The notes: generated from the sequence alone by a model not told the origin. DNA of 64,000 bases from Bradyrhizobium mercantei (GCF_001982635.1 NZ_MKFI01000001.1:248001-312000), one strand, 5' to 3'. Positions 17,239 to 27,419 are shown, numbered from the stretch's first letter. Numbers and translations are program-made.

Positions 17239-18056
17239 AACTCCGGCGACAGCTTCAGTCCGTCGCGCTGCGCCTTGTCGTGGTTGATCCAGAGCTGCGC
17301 CTTCTCTTTCGTCAAAGTGTCGGCGATCTTCTGCATCGAGGCCAGCGTCTGCTCCTTGCTGGCGTTCATGCTCGGTGCCCGCCGATTGTCCCAATTATCC
17401 CTGAAATGAACGGCATCGCCGCTCAGCACGACCGCGCCGGTGTTCGGCAATTTCACCAGCAGCGACTGGTGGCCGGGCGTGTGGCCCGGCGTCGAGAGGA
17501 TGGTGATGCTGCCGTCGCCGAACACGTCGCGGTCGCCCTCGAGCTTGGTGACGGGATGCTCGGGCTTGAAGCGCGGCGCGTTGTTGACGCCGGGCCACTC
17601 ATACTCCGCCTTCTGGACATACAGCATCGCGGCCGGAAACATCTCGACATTGCCGATGTGATCGGGATGGGTGTGCGAGACCGCGATCGCCTTGATATCC
17701 GAAGGCTTCACCCCGAGCTGGTCGAGCTGCGCAGCGAGCGTCTTCGGCCGCCGCCAGGTGATCGCCTTGGGATCGGCCGGCGCGAGGCCGTTCGGCATCG
17801 CCGCCACCGCGTCGGGAATGCCGGTGTCCCACAGGAACCAGCCCTGCGCGTGCTTGATCAGGTAGCAATTGTCGACGAAGTCCATCGACTTGCCTTCGTT
17901 GACGCCGGGCGACCAGCGTGAAATGTCGCCGGCGACGCCTTCACCGCAGTTGAGGATGTAGAGCCGCTCGACGCCGGATTTCGCCGGTTGGGCATCCGCA
18001 TGCGGCGGCGCGCCGGCGATCCACAGCAACATCGCAAGACTGATTGCCTTCTTCAC
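17229..18056 (-). CDS. secreted metallo-beta-lactamase-fold hydrolase (AHL-lactonase-like)
   Basis: A 275-residue protein with an N-terminal signal peptide (MKKAISLAMLLWIAGAPPHADA). The dinuclear zinc motif is HTHPDH at 128-133. Further ligands are the His in STPGHTPGH, the Asp in LSGDAVH and the His near the C-terminus in INHDKAQ. The overall layout (N-acyl-homoserine-lactonase-like MBL, with VDNCYLIKH and DTGIPDAV) resembles AttM/AiiA-type quorum-quenching lactonases. The export signal sets it apart from these cytosolic enzymes. The substrate is not proven. Confidence 0.85.
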   Translation of the reverse strand: MKKAISLAMLLWIAGAPPHADAQPAKSGVERLYILNCGEGVAGDISRWSPGVNEGKSMDFVDNCYLIKHAQGWFLWDTGIPDAVAAMPNGLAPADPKAITWRRPKTLAAQLDQLGVKPSDIKAIAVSHTHPDHIGNVEMFPAAMLYVQKAEYEWPGVNNAPRFKPEHPVTKLEGDRDVFGDGSITILSTPGHTPGHQSLLVKLPNTGAVVLSGDAVHFRDNWDNRRAPSMNASKEQTLASMQKIADTLTKEKAQLWINHDKAQRDGLKLSPEFYD

Positions 18057-18179
18057 GTCGCCCTCCGTTGATCGCGCCGGCTATTCGCGCGGTCGTAATC
18101 TGCCGTGCCGCCGCCGCCCGAGGAAGACATGGAGATAGGTCGGCCGATCAATTGAACGCGAGGGCGTGACGGCCGCCGG

Positions 18180-19157
18180 CTAGACCATTTCGGCCGGCGC
18201 CAGCCGGCAGGTCTCGCTGCTGATCTCGACCTGCAGCGTCGCGTGGTGAATGCTGAACCGCTCCGAGAGCTCGGCGCAGACCCGATGCAGGAAGACGTCG
18301 TCATGGCCGCCGGGCCGCACCAGATGCGCGGTCAACGCGGTCTCGCTGGTGCTCATCGCCCAGATGTGCAGATCGTGCACCTCGGTGACGCCCTCGAGCG
18401 CGGCGAGATAGTCCCTCACCTGCTTGAGGTCGATCCCCCTCGGCACCGCGTCGAGCGCGAGGTTGACGCTGTCGCGGGCAAGCTCCCAGCCGCTCAGCAG
18501 CACGACCACGGCGATGACGAGGCTGATCGCCGGATCGAGCCACTGCCAGCCGGTCGCCATGATCAGCAGCGCGGCGATCACGACGCCGAGCGAGACGCCG
18601 GCATCCGCCGCCATGTGCAGATAGGCGCCGCGGACGTTGAGGTCGCTGTCGCGGCCGCGCATGAACAACAGCGCGGTGCCGCCATTGATCAGGATGCCGA
18701 GCGCCGCGACCCAGACCACGGTCCAGCTCGCGACCTCCGCCGGCTCGCGGAAGCGGTTGATGGCCTCGACCGCGATGCCGCCGACCGCGATCAGCAGCAG
18801 CCCGGCATTGAACAGTGCCGCCAGGATCGAGGCACGGCGGTAGCCATAGGTGTGGGTGTCGGTCGGGCGCCGGCCGGCGAGCCACGCCCCGCCCCAGGCC
18901 AACAGCAGCGCGATGACGTCGGAGAGATTGTGGACGGCGTCGGAGACAAGGGCGAGCGAGTTGGCGGAGTAGCCGAAGATCAGCTCCGCGATGACGAAGG
19001 CGGTGTTGAGCGACGCGCCGACCGCAAAGGCAGTCCCGAAACTGTCGGGCGCGTGGCTGTGCCCGGCATGGGAATGGCCCGCGTGGGAGTGGCCGCCATG
19101 GGCGTGCCCGTGCGAATGACCGCTGTGGTCATGGTCGTGGTCGTGATTGTGCGCCAT
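18180..19157 (-). CDS. cation diffusion facilitator, zinc-type exporter
   Basis: A 325-residue CDF protein (CzcD/ZitB-like) that exports Zn2+ or similar ions by proton antiport. The first 35 residues are dominated by HDHDHDHSGHSHGHAHGG and similar His repeats, a metal-buffering tail. Six membrane helices follow. The helix 2 site appears as ALVSDAVHNLSDVIAL (HxxxD type) and the helix 5 site as LHMAADAGVSLGVV. The C-terminal cytoplasmic domain contains VTEVHDLHIWAMSTSETAL, with the conserved dimer-interface metal ligands. It follows parC in the same orientation with a 107-bp gap. Confidence 0.93.
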   Translation of the reverse strand: MAHNHDHDHDHSGHSHGHAHGGHSHAGHSHAGHSHAPDSFGTAFAVGASLNTAFVIAELIFGYSANSLALVSDAVHNLSDVIALLLAWGGAWLAGRRPTDTHTYGYRRASILAALFNAGLLLIAVGGIAVEAINRFREPAEVASWTVVWVAALGILINGGTALLFMRGRDSDLNVRGAYLHMAADAGVSLGVVIAALLIMATGWQWLDPAISLVIAVVVLLSGWELARDSVNLALDAVPRGIDLKQVRDYLAALEGVTEVHDLHIWAMSTSETALTAHLVRPGGHDDVFLHRVCAELSERFSIHHATLQVEISSETCRLAPAEMV

Positions 19158-19264
19158 GGCAACCGTCGCCCGAATGTGTCGGCGACGGTTATAGCGCGGT
19201 GAAATGTGGATACTATCACACCGCAGCGGCGGGTTACGGCTTGCGCTTAACCCGCCCTACGCAA

Positions 19265-21520
19265 TCACTCCACGCCGCGATTGAACTTGTTCGACTTCGG
19301 CAGGCCGTGGGCGAGCCGGCCGGCGTCGGCGCGGTTGCCGCGCCAGTCGGCCAGTTCCTTCATGGTCATGCTGTGCTCGCGGCCGGCGGAATCCTTCCAG
19401 GTCAGGCCGGCCTTGGCATCGAACACCGCGACGTCGGACAGCTCCGAGCTGGTGTATTTCTGCAAGCGCACGCCGCGGCCACGCGCCATCTCCGGCACTT
19501 GGTCGAGACCGAACAGCACCATCTTGTGGTTGGTGCCGATCACGGCAACGGTGTCGCCGTTCACGGTCGTGATCGCGCGGGCCTCGTTCGGCATCTCGAC
19601 GTTGAGCACCTGCTTGCCCTTGCGGGTGTTGCCGACGCAATCCTCTTCCTTGACGATGAAGCCCTGCCCCTCGCTGCTCGCGATCAGGAACTTGCGCTCG
19701 CCCTTGTTGACGAACAGCGAGATGATCGCCGCGTCCTGCTCGAGGTCGATGAACATGCGGATCGGCTCGCCATGGCCGCGGCCGCCCGGCAACTTTGCCA
19801 CGTCGAGCGAGTAGAACTTGCCGTTGGTGGCGAACAGCAACAGCTTCGAGGTGGTCTCGGCGAAGAACGAGTGCTCCAGCTTGTCGTCGGTCTTGAAGGC
19901 GAGCCCCGAGAGATCCTCGACATGGCCCTTCAGCGTGCGCACCCAGCCCTTCTCGGAGATCACGACGGTGCACGGCTCGCGCTCGACGAGGGCTTCCTCG
20001 ATCGCGGCGAGGTCGTGTTCGGGCGCATCGGCGAAGGTGGTGCGGCGCTTGCCGAGCGGCGTCTTGGGCCCGAAGATGTCGCGGACCTTGCGCACCTGCT
20101 CGCCGACCTTGGCCCACTGCTCGGTCTCGGAGCCGAGCAGCCCCTCGATCCCCTTCAGTTCCTTGCGGAGATCCTTGTCCTCGGTGCGGATCTCCATCTC
20201 CTCCAGGCGGCGCAAATTGCGCAGCCGCATGTTGAGGATGGCCTCGGCCTGGACCTCCGACAGCTTGAAGGTCTTGATCAGGACCGGCTTCGGCTCGTCC
20301 TCGGTGCGGATGATCTTGATCACCTTGTCGAGGTTCAGATAGGCGATCAGCTGGCCGCCGAGGATTTCGAGCCGGTGCTCGATCTGCGTCTTGCGGAAGT
20401 TGGAGCGGCGGACCAGCACGTCGCGCAGATGGTCGAGCCATTCGCGCAGGCACTCGGCAAGGCCGACCACCTTCGGGATGCGGCCCTTGATCAGCACGTT
20501 CAGGTTCAGCGAGATCTTGCTTTCCAGCTCAGTGAGGCGGAACAGCGATTCCATCATCAGCGCCGGATCGACGGTGCGCGATTTCGGCTCGATCACGAGC
20601 CGCACGTCCTCGGCCGACTCATCGCGGACGTCGGCGACCAGCGGCAGCTTCTTCTCGTTGATGAGTTCGGCGATCTTCTCGACGATCCGCGACTTCTGCA
20701 CCAGCCACGGAATCTCGGTGACGACGACCACCCAGGTGCCGCGCGCGCCCTCCTCCTGGGTCCAGCGCGAGCGGGTGCGGAACGAGCCGCGCCCGGTGGT
20801 GTAGGCCTCGACGATCGCTTCCTTGGAATCGACGACGATGCCGCCGGTCGGGAAGTCCGGGCCCTTGACCCATTTCAACAGCGCCTTCGACTTGGCGTCG
20901 GGCTTCTCGATCAGATGCAGCGCGGCGTCGCAGAGCTCGGCGGCATTGTGCGGCGGGATCGAGGTCGCCATGCCGACCGCGATGCCCTGCGCGCCGTTGG
21001 CGAGCAGGTTCGGGAAGCCGCCCGGCAGCACCACCGGCTCTTTCGACTGGCCGTCGTAATTGAGCCGAAACTCGACGCCGTCCTCGTCGATGCCGTCGAG
21101 CAGGAGCCGCGCGACCTCGGTCATGCGCGCTTCGGTGTAGCGGTAGGCGGCCGGATTATCGCCGTCGATATTGCCGAAATTGCCCTGGCCGTCGACCAGC
21201 GGATAGCGCGAGGAGAAATCCTGCGCCAAACGCACCATGGCGTCATAGATCGCCTGGTCGCCATGCGGATGGAACGAGCCCATCACGTCGCCGACGATCT
21301 TGGCCGACTTCTTGAACGCGGCGCGCGGGTCGAGCCCGAGCAGGTCCATGCCGTAAAGGATGCGCCGGTGCACCGGCTTCAGCCCGTCGCGGGCGTCCGG
21401 CAGCGCACGGTGCATGATGGTCGAGAGCGCATAGGCGAGATAGCGCTCCTCGAGCGCATCACGCAGCGGCACCTCGTGAATTTCGGCCGGCTCTTCCGGC
21501 GGGGTCTGTCGCTTTCCCAT
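19265..21520 (-). CDS. parC: DNA topoisomerase IV subunit A
   Basis: A 751-residue cleavage/religation subunit that decatenates daughter chromosomes with ParE. The N-terminal breakage-reunion domain shows [37 protein letters not shown] (quinolone-resistance region) and the active-site tyrosine in [10 protein letters not shown]. The C-terminal region carries degenerate beta-pinwheel blades and lacks the GyrA box, fitting ParC rather than GyrA. There is no ParE gene in the window. Downstream of recO and a small secreted protein on the same strand. Confidence 0.96.
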   Translation of the reverse strand: MGKRQTPPEEPAEIHEVPLRDALEERYLAYALSTIMHRALPDARDGLKPVHRRILYGMDLLGLDPRAAFKKSAKIVGDVMGSFHPHGDQAIYDAMVRLAQDFSSRYPLVDGQGNFGNIDGDNPAAYRYTEARMTEVARLLLDGIDEDGVEFRLNYDGQSKEPVVLPGGFPNLLANGAQGIAVGMATSIPPHNAAELCDAALHLIEKPDAKSKALLKWVKGPDFPTGGIVVDSKEAIVEAYTTGRGSFRTRSRWTQEEGARGTWVVVVTEIPWLVQKSRIVEKIAELINEKKLPLVADVRDESAEDVRLVIEPKSRTVDPALMMESLFRLTELESKISLNLNVLIKGRIPKVVGLAECLREWLDHLRDVLVRRSNFRKTQIEHRLEILGGQLIAYLNLDKVIKIIRTEDEPKPVLIKTFKLSEVQAEAILNMRLRNLRRLEEMEIRTEDKDLRKELKGIEGLLGSETEQWAKVGEQVRKVRDIFGPKTPLGKRRTTFADAPEHDLAAIEEALVEREPCTVVISEKGWVRTLKGHVEDLSGLAFKTDDKLEHSFFAETTSKLLLFATNGKFYSLDVAKLPGGRGHGEPIRMFIDLEQDAAIISLFVNKGERKFLIASSEGQGFIVKEEDCVGNTRKGKQVLNVEMPNEARAITTVNGDTVAVIGTNHKMVLFGLDQVPEMARGRGVRLQKYTSSELSDVAVFDAKAGLTWKDSAGREHSMTMKELADWRGNRADAGRLAHGLPKSNKFNRGVE

Positions 21521-21601
21521 GGGGAGGCGTTAAACTTTTGCGCTGAATCGGGCAAGCCGCGAATCAGCTCAAACGCGCACCGATTCACCTGATTCGCGCA
21601 A

Positions 21602-21859
21602 TTATTGCGTGGCCTGGTTGGCCGCCCGCACGGTCCTGACCGGAGCCTCTTTGAGGCAATGGCGGGCGATCTCGATCTCGGCGTCGGTTGCGCCGTGGGC
21701 TCGCGCCCAGCCTTCGGCCGCCGCGGCCGAGTATTTGGCGACGTAGTAGCGAACCACCGTGCAGGAGACGCGACGCAGCACGCCCCCCTGCTCGCCGGCA
21801 TTTGCGTCCGGCGCCAGCGTCAGCAACGCCGCCGAAATGACAATTCCCCGCAGAAACAT
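21602..21859 (-). CDS. small secreted protein of unknown function
   Basis: An 85-residue protein with a signal peptide (MFLRGIVISAALLTLAPDANA). The mature part carries RRVSCTVVRYYVAKYSAAAAE and ATDAEIEIARHCLKEAPVRT. The two cysteines may pair in the periplasm. This architecture, short with Cys...Cys and ATDAEI..A..CL, is common in bradyrhizobia, but I know no function. It lies between recO and parC on the same strand. An in-frame ATG 21 codons upstream (21922) would bury the signal peptide and is rejected. Confidence 0.65.
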   Translation of the reverse strand: MFLRGIVISAALLTLAPDANAGEQGGVLRRVSCTVVRYYVAKYSAAAAEGWARAHGATDAEIEIARHCLKEAPVRTVRAANQATQ

Positions 21860-21958
21860 CGGTCGCCCTTCGATGGAACCACGGGTCCGGAACGCGCCAC
21901 AGGGCGATTTCGTTCCCGTCACCTCGATGCATGACAGGGGCGCGCGAAGGTCTGCGCC

Positions 21959-22708
21959 TCAGGTCCCCGCCAGCCGGCTCCGCCGCCTGGCCACGGCATT
22001 GATGAATCCGTCGCGGGCGTCGGAATGGCCCTGCCCGCGCGGCTCCAGCACATGGCGGAGCAGGAACAGGCCGGTGATCTGGAAGCCGTCGATCAGGTCC
22101 TGGTCCGACCAGCTGTTGGCGCCGCCTTCGCCTTCGCGCAGGAACGCCGGCAGCGGCAACAGCCGGTCGCGCCACGGCTCGCCGGCGCTACGAGACACGG
22201 CGCCGCCGGATTTCGGCGACACATAGACCAGGTCGGTGGTCTCGCCGGTGGCTGCGCAATTTTCCAGGTCGAGCCCGAAGCCGAGCTCGGTCAGCATGGC
22301 GAGCTCAAACCGGATCACGTGCACGGCGGCAACGCCTGTGTCCTCGAAATCGTCGAGCGTCCCCTGCAGCATCTCGTAGATGTCTTCATGCGGATCGCGC
22401 TCCGGCAGCAGCCGTGCCAGCGCAGCCAGATGGGTGACGCCGTAGACCGCGTGCGACGAGGCGAGCAGCGTTGCCGCGCGCAGCCGGGTGCCCTCCAGCG
22501 CATACATCCCGAGATGCTCGTCGAGCCGCGCCCGCCACACCGCGGTGACGCTGTTGCCGGGCTGCAGCAGCGGCCGCATCCGCGAGCTGGCGCCGCCGCG
22601 CACCAGGCCGAGATGACGGCCATGCTCGCGCGTCAACAGCTCGACGATGGCGGAGGATTCGCCATGCCGCCGGACGCCCAGCACAATGCCTTCGTCGGTC
22701 CATTCCAT
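21959..22708 (-). CDS. recO: DNA repair protein RecO
   Basis: A 249-residue RecF-pathway mediator that loads RecA with RecR. The N-terminal OB fold begins [20 protein letters not shown] and continues with [15 protein letters not shown]. The C-terminal helical part includes [20 protein letters not shown], the usual zinc-region start, although only one of the expected four cysteines is obvious, as in other alphaproteobacterial RecO proteins. It is downstream of era in the conserved era-recO order, with two small membrane-protein genes inserted between. Confidence 0.93.
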   Translation of the reverse strand: MEWTDEGIVLGVRRHGESSAIVELLTREHGRHLGLVRGGASSRMRPLLQPGNSVTAVWRARLDEHLGMYALEGTRLRAATLLASSHAVYGVTHLAALARLLPERDPHEDIYEMLQGTLDDFEDTGVAAVHVIRFELAMLTELGFGLDLENCAATGETTDLVYVSPKSGGAVSRSAGEPWRDRLLPLPAFLREGEGGANSWSDQDLIDGFQITGLFLLRHVLEPRGQGHSDARDGFINAVARRRSRLAGT

Positions 22709-22761
22709 GTGCTAACTATACCGCCAACCGGTCCGATACTGAAGTTGTCGACATATGCGAG

Positions 22762-23043
22762 ATGATCGTAATGGCTAGCCTCATCGGCGACTTGATCGCC
22801 GGCGTGCTCGAACTTGTGTTCTGGGCGTTCTGGGAAATGCATCCGGTGGTCTTCGCCGCAACGCTCGGCAAGGTGACCATCGAACGCCCCGACGGCAAGA
22901 TCAGCTGGATCGGTATTCCCAGAATCACTCGCTCGCCTCAGGGCCGGATGGTCCTGTCAGCTTCGCTCGGCGTCATCGTGGGCTTCGTCTTCTGGGTTAT
23001 CGTGGTGAGCGGGATCGTCATCTTCCACGCGTACCGATCGTGA
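22762..23043 (+). CDS. small two-helix membrane protein
   Basis: A 93-residue hypothetical protein. A hydrophobic N-terminal segment (SLIGDLIAGVLELVFWAFWE) and a C-terminal one (LGVIVGFVFWVIVVSGIVIF) flank a short polar centre with ERPDGKISWIGIPRITRS. No family is recognised. It is the only plus-strand gene within the minus-strand era-recO block, divergent from recO by about 50 bp. The start could also be ATG 22771, which has a GAGA element upstream. Confidence 0.6.
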   Translation: MIVMASLIGDLIAGVLELVFWAFWEMHPVVFAATLGKVTIERPDGKISWIGIPRITRSPQGRMVLSASLGVIVGFVFWVIVVSGIVIFHAYRS

Positions 23044-23052
23044 GGTCTGGCG

Positions 23053-23451
23053 CTACGCGTTGAACCAGCCCTGCGCGTCGCCGGTGAAGGAGTAATACAG
23101 CCCGGCCGTGGTCAGGATGCAGGACACGATCTCGATCGCGCTGTCGATCTCGAGGCCCTTCTCGCCGATCACCTGCACCAGCGAGATCACCGACAGCACC
23201 AGCATCGCGGCCAGCGCCCAGCGCGGCCAGTTCTTGCGGTGCTGGGCGGCGAGCCGGACGAAATACACCAGCAGCAGGATCATGCAGCCGGCGGTCAGGG
23301 TCTCGCCCGTGATCATCTGCTCGGTCCTCACGGCGGTCGGCGTGCGGTCCTGGAACGCCACCGACAGCGCGTCGAGCGTCAGCGAGAGATAGAGAAGCAC
23401 CTCAAACCACAGCACGTTTCTGGGCACATTCATTGCCTTGGGCACGTTCAT
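23053..23451 (-). CDS. four-helix membrane protein of unknown function
   Basis: A 132-residue protein with four hydrophobic segments: VLWFEVLLYLSLTLDALSVA, a middle one around TLTAGCMILLLVYFVRLAA, then RWALAAMLVLSVISLVQVI and a final helix near IEIVSCILTTAGLYYSF. I recognise no family. It starts 14 bp after the era stop codon on the same strand and so is probably cotranscribed with era. A second ATG at 23433 is an alternative start. Confidence 0.7.
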   Translation of the reverse strand: MNVPKAMNVPRNVLWFEVLLYLSLTLDALSVAFQDRTPTAVRTEQMITGETLTAGCMILLLVYFVRLAAQHRKNWPRWALAAMLVLSVISLVQVIGEKGLEIDSAIEIVSCILTTAGLYYSFTGDAQGWFNA

Positions 23452-23465
23452 GCAAACGCCGGTTC

Positions 23466-24389
23466 TTATTCCTTGGGGAAGTCCAGTCCCATTTCCTTGT
23501 AGCGGTCGGGATCGTCGCCCCAGTTCTCGCGCACCTTGACGAACAGGAACAGATGCACCGGCACGCCCATGATCTCGGCAATCTCGGCACGGGCCTGCGC
23601 GCCAATCGACTTGATGGTGGCGCCGCCCTTGCCGAGCACGATCTTGCGCTGGCTCTCGCGCTCGACAAAGATCGTCTGCTCGATCCGGATCGACTTGTCC
23701 TTGCGGTCGGTCCAGCTGTCGGTCTCGACCGTCGACTGATACGGCAATTCCTGATGCAGATGGCTGTAGATCTTCTCGCGGGTGATCTCGGCCGCCAGAT
23801 GCCGCATCGGCGCATCCGACATCTGGTCCTCGGGATAGAGGAACGGCCCCGCCGGCACCAGCTTCGCCAGCGTCTGGCGCAGGTCGGCAACGCCGTCGCC
23901 CGACAGCGCCGAGATCATGAAGGTGTGCTCGAAGCGCATCCGCTCGTTGGCGGCCTGGGCCAGCGCCAGCAATTTCTCGCGCTGCACGAGGTCGACCTTG
24001 TTGAGCACCAGGATCTTCGGATGCGCGACGGTCTCGAGCTTGGCCAGGATCGCGTTGGCCTCCTCGTCGATGCCCGACTTGGCGTCGAGCAGCACGCAGA
24101 CGAGATCGGCATCGTGCGCGCCGCTCCAGGCGGTCGACACCATGGCGCGGTCAAGCCGGCGCCGCGGCGCGAAGATGCCGGGCGTGTCGACCAGGATGAT
24201 CTGCGCGTTGCCCTCGATCACGATGCCGCGGATCAGCGCCCGCGTGGTCTGCACCTTGCGCGACACGATGGTGACCTTGGAGCCCACCAGCGCGTTGACC
24301 AGCGTCGACTTGCCGACGTTGGGTGCACCGATCAGCGCGACGAAGCCACAGCGCGTCGCGTCTCCCTGCCCTTTAGCTTCGTCAGTCAT
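23466..24389 (-). CDS. era: GTPase Era
   Basis: A 307-residue essential GTPase that binds 16S rRNA and helps mature the 30S subunit. G motifs are visible: G1 GAPNVGKST, G3 DTPGIFAPRR and G4 NKVDLV. The C-terminal KH domain includes RKIVLGKGGATIKSIGAQAR. The ATG overlaps the rnc stop by 8 bp (ATGACTGA), the standard rnc-era coupling. Confidence 0.97.
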   Translation of the reverse strand: MTDEAKGQGDATRCGFVALIGAPNVGKSTLVNALVGSKVTIVSRKVQTTRALIRGIVIEGNAQIILVDTPGIFAPRRRLDRAMVSTAWSGAHDADLVCVLLDAKSGIDEEANAILAKLETVAHPKILVLNKVDLVQREKLLALAQAANERMRFEHTFMISALSGDGVADLRQTLAKLVPAGPFLYPEDQMSDAPMRHLAAEITREKIYSHLHQELPYQSTVETDSWTDRKDKSIRIEQTIFVERESQRKIVLGKGGATIKSIGAQARAEIAEIMGVPVHLFLFVKVRENWGDDPDRYKEMGLDFPKE

Positions 24390-25203
24390 TGGTACCGACG
24401 CCTTCGCGCTCGATCATCGCGGATGCTGCTGCCTTCTCTGCCGCGCGCTTGTTGCCGCCGAGGCCCTCGGCGGAGGCCAGGCCCGGCAGGTCAACGGCAA
24501 CGCGGAATTGTGGATCGTGGTGCGGGCCGGTGCGTTCGACCTCGCGATAGACCGGCGTCGGCAATCCCTTGCCTTGCGCCCATTCCTGCAACACGGTCTT
24601 GGGATCGCGCAGCGGCCGCCGCAGCTTGTGCATCCGTTCGGTCCAGTTGCGCTCGACGAACTGGCGCGCGGCCTCGTAGCCGCCGTCGAGGAAGATCGCC
24701 CCGATCACCGCCTCGCAGATATCGCCGAGCACGGACTTGCGCAGCCGTGCGCCCTCGACCGCCTTCACCATGCCGAGCTTGATGTCCTCGAGCAGCCCGA
24801 GCGACTTGGCGACATCGGCGCAGCTCTCCTTGCGCACGAGATCGGCGAGCCGCTTCGACAATTCGCCCTCGTCGGCCTTCGGAAACGCCCGGAACAACAT
24901 GTCGGACACGATCAGCCCGAGCACGTGGTCGCCGAGGAATTCCAGCCGCTGGTAGCTGTCGGCGCGGTTGCGGGTCGCGGGCTTCAGCGCGGAGACGTGG
25001 GTGAACGCGGTGGTCAGCAGCGCTGCGTCAGAGAAGGTGTAGCCGATCCGCGCCTCGGTGCCGGCGATCGCGGCCTTCGCTTCGGCGGCCTTGGCCGCCT
25101 TGCTGCGCCGCTTCTTCGGCGCGGCCGTGCTGTCGGCGGCAGGCGTCTGGCTCGGCTCGCCGTTGGGCGCCTGATCGTTGATGGCTGCGGTATCGTCGTT
25201 CAT
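24382..25203 (-). CDS. rnc: ribonuclease III
   Basis: A 273-residue double-strand-specific endoribonuclease for rRNA and mRNA processing. The catalytic signature is QRLEFLGDHVLGLIVSD, with the second acidic cluster in LGDICEAVIGAIFLDGGYE. The dsRNA-binding domain starts at DPKTVLQEWAQGKGLPTPVY. Compared with E. coli (226 residues) it has an N-terminal extension of about 46 residues, Ala/Lys/Arg rich (APKKRRSKAAKAAEAKAA). I prefer ATG 25203, whose ATGA overlaps the lepB stop, over the ATG at 25230. Confidence 0.95.
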   Translation of the reverse strand: MNDDTAAINDQAPNGEPSQTPAADSTAAPKKRRSKAAKAAEAKAAIAGTEARIGYTFSDAALLTTAFTHVSALKPATRNRADSYQRLEFLGDHVLGLIVSDMLFRAFPKADEGELSKRLADLVRKESCADVAKSLGLLEDIKLGMVKAVEGARLRKSVLGDICEAVIGAIFLDGGYEAARQFVERNWTERMHKLRRPLRDPKTVLQEWAQGKGLPTPVYREVERTGPHHDPQFRVAVDLPGLASAEGLGGNKRAAEKAAASAMIEREGVGTND

Positions 25204-25961
25204 CGCACGATGGAAAATAGGCGATTCCACCGCACGGCGAACGGCCAGCGCCAGATCATCCAGGCCTGCTCACCCTCGGCGATCGAGAAGAAGATCATCT
25301 GGGCGCGCCCGATGATGTTCTCGAACGGCACGTAGCCGACCTGCGACAGGAAGCGGCTGTCGGTGGAATTGTCGCGGTTGTCGCCCATCATGAAGAAATG
25401 CCCGGGCGGAACGGTGTAGACGATGGTGTTGTCCATGTAGCTGTTGTCGGTGCAGTCCAGCGTCTCGTAGCTGACGCCGTTCGGCAGCGTCTCCTTCCAG
25501 CGCTTGACGCGGGCGGTGGCATCCGCCGAACCGCACGGGTCCTCGCCGACGAAGTCGCTCAGCCGCTCCCGCTTGATCGGCTCATCATTGATGTAGAGCA
25601 GCCCGCCCTTCACCTCGATGCGGTCGCCCGGCAGTCCGATGACGCGCTTGATGTAGTCGGTGGAGTCATCCCGCGGCAGGCGGAACACCACGATATCGCC
25701 GCGGTTCGGCTCCGAGCCGAAGATGCGGCCGGAGAAAATGTTCGGCGAGAACGGGATCGAATAGTGGCTGTAGCCGTAGGAGTATTTCGAGACGAACAGA
25801 TAGTCGCCGACCAAGAGCGTCGCCTTCATCGACCCCGACGGGATGTTGAACGGCTGGAACAGGAAGGTGCGGATAACGAGCGCGATCAGAAGGGCATGGA
25901 TGACAACGCGGATGGTCTCGCCCAAGCCGCTTTCAGATTTGGTCCCGGTGGTCACGCTCAT
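25200..25961 (-). CDS. lepB: signal peptidase I
   Basis: A 253-residue inner-membrane serine protease that removes Sec and Tat signal peptides. The nucleophile Ser is in FNIPSGSMKATLLVGDYLFV; the general base Lys is in TDYIKRVIGLPGDRIEVKGG. The conserved GDNRDNSTDSR box is near the C-terminus. One N-terminal membrane anchor (VVIHALLIALVIRTFLF) precedes the catalytic domain. The start at 25961 is preceded by GGGAAAG; the longer frame to 26153 adds non-conserved sequence. The 283 bp upstream, before acpS, are locally AT-rich (26181-26211) and may hold its promoter. Confidence 0.95.
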   Translation of the reverse strand: MSVTTGTKSESGLGETIRVVIHALLIALVIRTFLFQPFNIPSGSMKATLLVGDYLFVSKYSYGYSHYSIPFSPNIFSGRIFGSEPNRGDIVVFRLPRDDSTDYIKRVIGLPGDRIEVKGGLLYINDEPIKRERLSDFVGEDPCGSADATARVKRWKETLPNGVSYETLDCTDNSYMDNTIVYTVPPGHFFMMGDNRDNSTDSRFLSQVGYVPFENIIGRAQMIFFSIAEGEQAWMIWRWPFAVRWNRLFSIVR

Positions 25962-26244
25962 TGCTTTCCCAATTCCCGCAGGCCTTGACCCACGCGGTGG
26001 CAGAACGTTCTCTTCGCGCGAAGCGTTCGGCCTTCGCGTGAGGAAAATGGCCTTGATACTGATCTTGAGGGCAAATTCCGGCCTAAACCCGGAATCAGCG
26101 TCTCGCTCGATATAACCCTGCGGCGTTTTAGACGGTTGTTCGCAGGGGCGCAATCAATCGCCGCCTCAAAACTTCGCAATTCATTGAAATATCAATGATT
26201 TTTTAGTTTGCTGAAGTTTTCTGGCAGATTCCGCCGCCGCGCGC

Positions 26245-26661
26245 TCATCTGGCGGGGGCAACCGCCGAAATTATGACGAAGGCCTGCGCCAGCGGCCAAT
26301 CGTCGGTGATCGAAAGGTCGATCTGCGCCTGCATGCCCTCGGGCGTCAGTTCCTGGAGCCGGGCCAGCGCCCCGCCGGTCAGCCGCATCGACGGCCGCCC
26401 TCCCGGCAGGTTCACCACCCCCATGTCCTTCCACCACACCCCGCGCCGGATACCGGTGCCGAGCGCCTTGGAGCAGGCTTCCTTGGCGGCGAAACGCTTG
26501 GCGTAGGTCGCGACCACCATCTTCTCGTTGTTGGCGCGGCGCATCGCCTTGGCGCGCTCGGCGTCGGTGAAGATGCGATCGAGGAAGCGCTCGCCATGGC
26601 GCTCGATCACCTTCGCGATCCGGGTGATGTCGATCAGGTCGGAGCCGATGCCGATGATCAT
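26245..26661 (-). CDS. acpS: holo-[acyl-carrier-protein] synthase
   Basis: A 138-residue phosphopantetheinyl transferase that activates the fatty-acid acyl carrier protein using CoA. The Mg-binding Asp is in [14 protein letters not shown]; the Glu is in [16 protein letters not shown], both family hallmarks. The ATG overlaps the pdxJ stop by 4 bp. It is the second gene of the pdxJ-acpS-lepB-rnc-era string. Confidence 0.95.
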   Translation of the reverse strand: MIIGIGSDLIDITRIAKVIERHGERFLDRIFTDAERAKAMRRANNEKMVVATYAKRFAAKEACSKALGTGIRRGVWWKDMGVVNLPGGRPSMRLTGGALARLQELTPEGMQAQIDLSITDDWPLAQAFVIISAVAPAR

Positions 26662-27419
26662 GCGCCAACCTTGGCGCGGCCGCGGTCCATCGCCGCGCGC
26701 ATCTCGCGCACCGTGGCGGCGATGCCGACGAACAGCGCCTCGCCCATCATGAAATAGCCGATGTTCAGCTCGCGGATTTCGGGCAGCGCGGAGATCGTCT
26801 CCGCAGTCTCATAGTCGAGCCCGTGGCCGGCATGGACCTCGAGCCCGGCCGCCTGCGCGAGCTTTGCGCCGGCGACGATCCGCGTCCATTCGGCCTCAGC
26901 CTTGTCCTTGTGGCCGTCGACCACCGCGTCGCACCAGCCGCCGGTGTGAATCTCGATGACCGGCGCCTTCAGCTTCGCGGCCATCTCGATCTGCCTGGGA
27001 TCGGCGGCGATGAACAGCGAGACCCGGATGCCGGCATCGTTGAGCCGTGCGATGAACGGCGCCAGCGCGTTGTGCTGGCCGACCACGTCGAGGCCGCCTT
27101 CAGTGGTGAGCTCCTGGCGCCGTTCCGGCACCAGGCAAACCGCGTGCGGCTTGGTGGCGAGCGAGATCCGCAGCATGTCGTCGGTCGCCGCCATCTCGAA
27201 ATTCAGCGGCTTGGAGATCTCGGCCTTGAGCCGCGCCATGTCCTCGTCGCGGATGTGGCGGCGGTCCTCGCGCAAATGCGCGGTGATGCCGTCGGCGCCG
27301 GCCGCGATCGCGGCGAGCGCCAGCCGCACCGGATCGGGCCGCGCCCCGCCGCGCGCATTGCGCAGGGTCGCGACGTGATCGACATTGATACCGAGACGGA
27401 GCGGAGCAGCCTTTGTCAT
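26658..27419 (-). CDS. pdxJ: pyridoxine 5'-phosphate synthase
   Basis: A 253-residue TIM-barrel enzyme that condenses 1-deoxyxylulose 5-phosphate with 3-amino-2-oxopropyl phosphate in vitamin B6 synthesis. Signatures are [19 protein letters not shown] at the N-terminus, [16 protein letters not shown], the catalytic Glu/His stretch [10 protein letters not shown], and [13 protein letters not shown] near the C-terminus. The start at 27419 has AGGGA upstream; an earlier ATG at 27458 is rejected. It is coupled to acpS by an ATGA overlap. Confidence 0.96.
   Translation of the reverse strand: MTKAAPLRLGINVDHVATLRNARGGARPDPVRLALAAIAAGADGITAHLREDRRHIRDEDMARLKAEISKPLNFEMAATDDMLRISLATKPHAVCLVPERRQELTTEGGLDVVGQHNALAPFIARLNDAGIRVSLFIAADPRQIEMAAKLKAPVIEIHTGGWCDAVVDGHKDKAEAEWTRIVAGAKLAQAAGLEVHAGHGLDYETAETISALPEIRELNIGYFMMGEALFVGIAATVREMRAAMDRGRAKVGA

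Noticed and set aside
19199..21592. 797-residue plus-strand open frame
   Set aside because: Antisense to parC; the composition is that of a shadow frame in high-GC DNA and parC is certain.
26181..26206. TCATTG-N6-CAATGA followed by TTTTTT as a terminator
   Set aside because: The T-run is on the plus strand, but no plus-strand gene precedes it; more likely AT-rich promoter DNA of lepB.
26192..26668. 158-residue minus-strand frame over acpS
   Set aside because: Frame-shifted shadow of acpS, which is in the correct frame and overlaps pdxJ properly.
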